Positions 7,117 through 9,602 of a DNA stretch of 9,602 bases are shown one piece after another. Every line of letters begins with the position of its first letter. Position 1 is the first letter of the stretch. The position numbers were made by a program, and so were the translations under genes. The notes beneath the pieces are model-generated. The model ran no database searches. It was not told the DNA's origin and saw only the letters and a list, made by a program, of their open reading frames with translations. The DNA comes from Candidatus Omnitrophota bacterium. GTDB taxonomy: Bacteria; NPL-UPA2; BS750m-G34. Where the stretch lies: NCBI GenBank assembly GCA_030640045.1, contig DAOWKF010000050.1, forward strand, positions 1-9,602, read 5' to 3'.

Positions 7117-8258
7117 TTCTCAACGTGCAGCGCAAGCCCCAAACTTACTGCCAGTGTCGGAGCGACATGCCCCCATTCCTTTACTCCTCCGCTTATCTTT
7201 AAATCCTTAAACGGGTCCCAGGCCTCCACTGTCATCCCAAGGGACTCGCTTAAAAATTTATCAATCTGCGGCAGGAGAGACGTTCCCCCGGTTAAAAATA
7301 CATGGCTGATATTTTTTTCCGTTGCCTGATTCTCATAGTAATCAAAAGAGAGCCTTATTTCTCCGACCAGCTCTTCCATGCCAAGGTGAAGCGCTTTATT
7401 AAAGGCGTCACTTTCAGTGACATTTCCGCGCTCGCGTTTTAGTTTCTCCGCCTGGCTGAATTCTAAACCGAAATTTTTGGCCAGGGCTTCAGTTATATCC
7501 TTGCCGGCAAGAAATACATCCCGCGTAAAATACGGCACACCGCCGCGCAAAATATTTATATTGGTCAGGCTATGGCCTATATTAATCAGCGCCACACATT
7601 CTTCCTTGTCCGGAGACTTAATCCTTTCAAAGGCATTGATCATGGCAAAGGCATCTACGTCTACAACCGCTGGTTTAAGAGAAGCCCCGTCAAGAATAGA
7701 AATGTGCTCTTTGATTAAATCCGTTTTGGCTGCTACTAATAATATCCTCATCTTATCGGGGGTATGTTCCATCTTTTCTTCCAGGACCTGGTAGTCCAGC
7801 TCTACATTTGCCAGATCAAACGGGATATATTGTTCTGCCTCAAATCTTATAGCCCCTGCCAGCTCCTCCATACTCATATGGGGCATCTCGATATAACGGA
7901 CAATGACAGACTGCCCGGCTACCGCGCTAACTACATCCCTCTCGTTAATATCTGCCTCTTTCACGCCTTTTTTAATAGCATCGACTATTTTCTCTTTCTT
8001 CTGAGTTAGCTTCTCTTTATCTTCAGCCTCCGTGCTATCCTTTTCCTTCTTGAAAACAGGCGCGCTCTCCGGAGAGGCACTGTTTATCTTCTCATCTACT
8101 CCATCAGCTAACTTATCAGCAACATTTTCAGGATATATCTCAACCCGCGCTACATTGGTAAGCTCTATATCCTGAGGGCCTTGGATCAGGCGGCAGACCT
8201 TAACACTGTCAGTGCCGATGTCAATACCGACTTTTACCTGTTTTTTCTGCGTAGCCAT
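7113..8258 (-). CDS. pilM: Type IV pilus actin-like ATPase PilM
   Basis: PilM is a cytoplasmic actin/FtsA-fold protein that binds nucleotide and the PilN N-terminus, linking the pilus motor to the membrane complex. The 381-residue sequence shows phosphate-1 VGIDIGTDSVKVCRL (10-24), phosphate-2 ALINIGHSLTNINI (223-236) and the adenosine motif FLTGGTSLLPQI (321-332). Family blocks SVIVRYIEMPHMSMEEL (117-133), EAEQYIPFDLANVELDYQVL (140-159) and VDVDAFAMINAF (199-210) are all present. Between the first beta-hairpin and the next conserved block, residues about 44-105 hold a charged, low-complexity stretch (PESAPVFKKEKDSTEAEDKE) longer than the short loop of typical PilM. The ATG has no Shine-Dalgarno; it lies nine bases after a TATAAT box, so translation is probably leaderless. 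It is the first gene of the pil operon, 33 nt downstream of fba. Confidence 0.95.
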   Translation of the reverse strand: MATQKKQVKVGIDIGTDSVKVCRLIQGPQDIELTNVARVEIYPENVADKLADGVDEKINSASPESAPVFKKEKDSTEAEDKEKLTQKKEKIVDAIKKGVKEADINERDVVSAVAGQSVIVRYIEMPHMSMEELAGAIRFEAEQYIPFDLANVELDYQVLEEKMEHTPDKMRILLVAAKTDLIKEHISILDGASLKPAVVDVDAFAMINAFERIKSPDKEECVALINIGHSLTNINILRGGVPYFTRDVFLAGKDITEALAKNFGLEFSQAEKLKRERGNVTESDAFNKALHLGMEELVGEIRLSFDYYENQATEKNISHVFLTGGTSLLPQIDKFLSESLGMTVEAWDPFKDLKISGGVKEWGHVAPTLAVSLGLALHVEK

Positions 8259-8267
8259 ATTTAATTT

Positions 8268-8295
8268 ATTATAATAGTTATGGTAAATTTGTCAA
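8268..8295 (-). promoter_or_regulatory. Consensus sigma70-type promoter for pilM
   Basis: On the minus strand a perfect -35 TTGACA (8295-8290) is followed after 16 bases by a perfect -10 TATAAT (8273-8268). The -35 box overlaps the TGA stop codon of fba, and only nine bases (AAATTAAAT) separate the -10 box from the pilM ATG. A start site six to eight bases past the -10 box would leave one to four untranslated bases. Both hexamers match consensus exactly, which is unlikely by chance in a 33-bp spacer directly before a gene. Whether this organism's housekeeping sigma factor uses the same consensus is assumed. Confidence 0.8.
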
Positions 8296-9236
8296 GCTTT
8301 CCCAGCGCAGCCGAAATCTATCATCTTGCTCTTTACCCATTTGTAGATAGCCTCTCTCCCTTCACCCAGGTATTTCCGCTGGTCAAATACATCCGGGTGT
8401 TCGTGAAAATATTTACGAATAGCCCCGGTAAATGCAAGGCGGCCGTCCGTATCAATATTAATCTTACGCATCCCCAATTTAATAGACTCTTTAATCGTAT
8501 CTATCGGAACACCCATGGCTTTTTGCAGCTTACCGCCGTATTTATTTATCTCTTCAATAAGTTCCTGCGGAACACTTGACGAACCGTGCATGACCAGGAA
8601 AGTGCCAGGGACACGGCGATGAACTTCGGTAATAATATCCATGGCAAGTTTAGGAGTGGCCTTGAATTTATATGCGCCGTGTGAAGTCCCTATTGCTAAG
8701 GCAAGCGCATCCACACCGGTCTCTTTGACAAAACGCTCCGCATCTTTTGGATCCGTCAAAATAACCTTACTGGCAGCGATCCCGTCCTCGATCCCGCCGA
8801 GCGTGCCGAGTTCTCCCTCTACAGTCACTCCCTTCTTATGCGCATAATCCGCTACCTCTTTTGTGACACGCGCATTGTCGTCAAAACTTCGAGGGGTCTT
8901 TCCGTCTTCTTGTAATGAGCCATCTATCATGACTGAAGTAAAACCAAGATCAATAACCTCCTTGACCAGGGCGAGATTAGCTCCATGGTCAAGATGCAGG
9001 GCTATGGGTAGATACGGATATTTTTTTGCCGCTACCTGGACCATTGCAACTAAAAGTTCTTTATCCGTATACTTCAACGCAGTTTTACTCACCTGGAGAA
9101 TTATCGGAGACTTCGCCTCATCTCCCGCCCTTATAATCCCCTGGAGCTGTTCCATATTATTGACATTGAACGCCCCTACTCCATATCCACCCTTTTCAGC
9201 CTTTTCCAGAATTTCTTTCATCGGACATAGCGCCAT
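8292..9236 (-). CDS. fba: Class II fructose-1,6-bisphosphate aldolase
   Basis: This zinc-dependent aldolase interconverts fructose-1,6-bisphosphate with glyceraldehyde-3-phosphate and dihydroxyacetone phosphate in glycolysis and gluconeogenesis. The protein has 314 residues when started at ATG 9236 (MALCPMKEILEKAEKGGYGV), which matches the usual family N-terminus. The start is fixed by AAGGAG seven bases upstream. A longer in-frame start at 9323 would add 29 residues with no family resemblance. Key residues are visible: HLDHG (81-85) with catalytic D83 and zinc ligand H84, VEGELG (139-144), zinc ligands H186 in GTSHGAYKF and H217 in VMHGSSSVP, and KINIDTDGR (258-266), which contributes to substrate binding. 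Compact length and GTSHG/HGSS spacing are typical of class IIB-like enzymes, but I would not insist on the subclass. No terminator follows; the pilM promoter overlaps its stop codon, so read-through into pilM is likely. Confidence 0.96.
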   Translation of the reverse strand: MALCPMKEILEKAEKGGYGVGAFNVNNMEQLQGIIRAGDEAKSPIILQVSKTALKYTDKELLVAMVQVAAKKYPYLPIALHLDHGANLALVKEVIDLGFTSVMIDGSLQEDGKTPRSFDDNARVTKEVADYAHKKGVTVEGELGTLGGIEDGIAASKVILTDPKDAERFVKETGVDALALAIGTSHGAYKFKATPKLAMDIITEVHRRVPGTFLVMHGSSSVPQELIEEINKYGGKLQKAMGVPIDTIKESIKLGMRKINIDTDGRLAFTGAIRKYFHEHPDVFDQRKYLGEGREAIYKWVKSKMIDFGCAGKA

Positions 9237-9243
9237 CTTTTTA

Positions 9244-9249
9244 CTCCTT
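9244..9249 (-). promoter_or_regulatory. Shine-Dalgarno that fixes the fba start
   Basis: AAGGAG on the minus strand lies seven bases before ATG 9236. This is the strongest canonical ribosome site in the window. It selects the 314-residue aldolase over the longer frame opening at 9323, which has no such site. Confidence 0.85.
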
Positions 9250-9266
9250 TCTCTACTTACAAGCAA

Positions 9267-9322
9267 ATCGCCTCTGGCGATAACATATAGTGGTTGGAAT
9301 TGTCTTTTGAAATTCCATACCA
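9267..9322. other. recD2-fba spacer with two inverted repeats, fba leader
   Basis: The 86-nt spacer between recD2 and fba contains two inverted repeats. TGGAATT-N9-AATTCCA at 9295-9317 is extended, after a small bulge, by TGG (9291-9293) and CCA (9320-9322). The second is ATCGCC-TCT-GGCGAT at 9267-9281. In the fba sense RNA the first would form just after the recD2 stop and the second about 30 nt before the fba start. Neither is followed by a clear U-run, so they are not convincing intrinsic terminators. A weak promoter-like pair (TTCAAA-N16-TATATG, four of six matches in each box) overlaps the first repeat. An operator, an mRNA-stability structure, or chance are all possible. Confidence 0.4.
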
Positions 9323-9602
9323 TTAACTAAAACACTCTTTAATTCTCTCTGCCAGCCTCGTATAACGGGCCTTCACCTCATTATTCTTAAGCGCGATAGC
9401 CATTGCTTTCATCGTCCCTATAATAACCACAAAATTTTTAGCCCTGGTCACAGCAGTGTATAAAAGATTTCGTTGGAGAAGCAGGTAATGCTGCACCACC
9501 ATCGGCAATATCACAGCCTTGTATTCACTGCCCTGACTCTTATGCACTGTAATAGCGTAGCTCAGGACTATCTCCTCAAATTCCCCGGGTGTATATGTAA
9601 TA
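9323..9602 (-). CDS. recD2: RecD2-type (RecD/TraA-like) superfamily 1 DNA helicase, C-terminal 92 residues
   Basis: The frame is open from the window edge (base 9601) to TAA at 9323-9325; only the C-terminal 92 residues are present and the start lies beyond the right edge. RecD2 is a 5'-3' DNA helicase working in DNA repair outside a RecBC complex. AITVHKSQGSEYKAVILP is the superfamily 1B helicase motif V region, and LLLQRNLLYTAVTRAKNFVVIIG carries motif VI with the nucleotide-contacting arginine in TRAK. The ending (NNEVKARYTRLAERIKE) resembles the RecD2/YrrC terminus. An apparent GTG start at 9547 is an internal Val codon of motif V, not a real start. With the N-terminus missing I cannot confirm the N-terminal extension that separates RecD2 from RecD. 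Because recB and recC are not visible, recD2 is the likelier name. Confidence 0.88.
   Translation of the reverse strand, partial: ITYTPGEFEEIVLSYAITVHKSQGSEYKAVILPMVVQHYLLLQRNLLYTAVTRAKNFVVIIGTMKAMAIALKNNEVKARYTRLAERIKECFS

Noticed and set aside
9237..9323. Longer aldolase starting at ATG 9323
   Set aside because: The extra 29 residues do not resemble aldolases and there is no ribosome site, whereas ATG 9236 has AAGGAG seven bases upstream and matches the family N-terminus.

Overview
All recognisable genes lie on the minus strand, so transcription runs from the right edge of the window to the left. In that order they are: the C-terminus of a RecD2-type helicase, class II fructose-bisphosphate aldolase (fba), a complete pilM-pilN-pilO-pilP-pilQ type IV pilus set, a short radical-SAM-associated protein (DUF2344/TIGR03936 family), ribonuclease G/E (rng), a CNNM/CBS-pair membrane protein (CorC/HlyC-like), and rmuC, which is cut by the left edge. 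Coding density is very high. Spacers are 1 to 86 nt, several gene pairs overlap by ATGA, and no spacer reaches 300 bases. I see no tRNA, rRNA, CRISPR array, transposase, phage gene or plus-strand gene.

A secretin with a signal peptide and a PilP-type lipoprotein show a diderm (Gram-negative-type) bacterium. Base composition is moderate and slightly A+T-rich by eye. Protein character, gene order and the REP-like repeat suggest an uncultured diderm lineage such as Omnitrophota, but this placement is a guess from style and no marker gene in the window fixes it.

Region by region (left to right on the plus strand): 1-951 rmuC; 948-1937 CNNM/CBS protein; 1942-3495 rng; 3500-3790 short DUF2344 protein; 3845-5470 pilQ; 5486-5989 pilP; 5973-6539 pilO; 6541-7116 pilN; 7113-8258 pilM; 8292-9236 fba; 9323-9602 recD2. 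The pilMNOPQ block builds the inner-membrane alignment complex (PilM, N, O, P) and the outer-membrane pore (PilQ). The assembly ATPases, pilin and prepilin peptidase are not here. The genes on the left serve RNA turnover (Rng), probably tRNA or cofactor-related radical-SAM chemistry (DUF2344, inferred from the family), ion or membrane homeostasis (CNNM/CBS), and DNA maintenance (RmuC).

Two regulatory points stand out. A consensus sigma70-type promoter (TTGACA-N16-TATAAT) overlaps the fba stop codon and sits so close to the pilM ATG that the pil transcript should be leaderless or nearly so. A 73-bp element of three small hairpins lies exactly at the pilO/pilP junction, between a good Shine-Dalgarno sequence and the pilP lipoprotein signal peptide. 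It leaves the frame open and makes the pilP start ambiguous. I found no convincing previously undescribed system. The window is mostly conserved housekeeping and pilus genes with a few local oddities.
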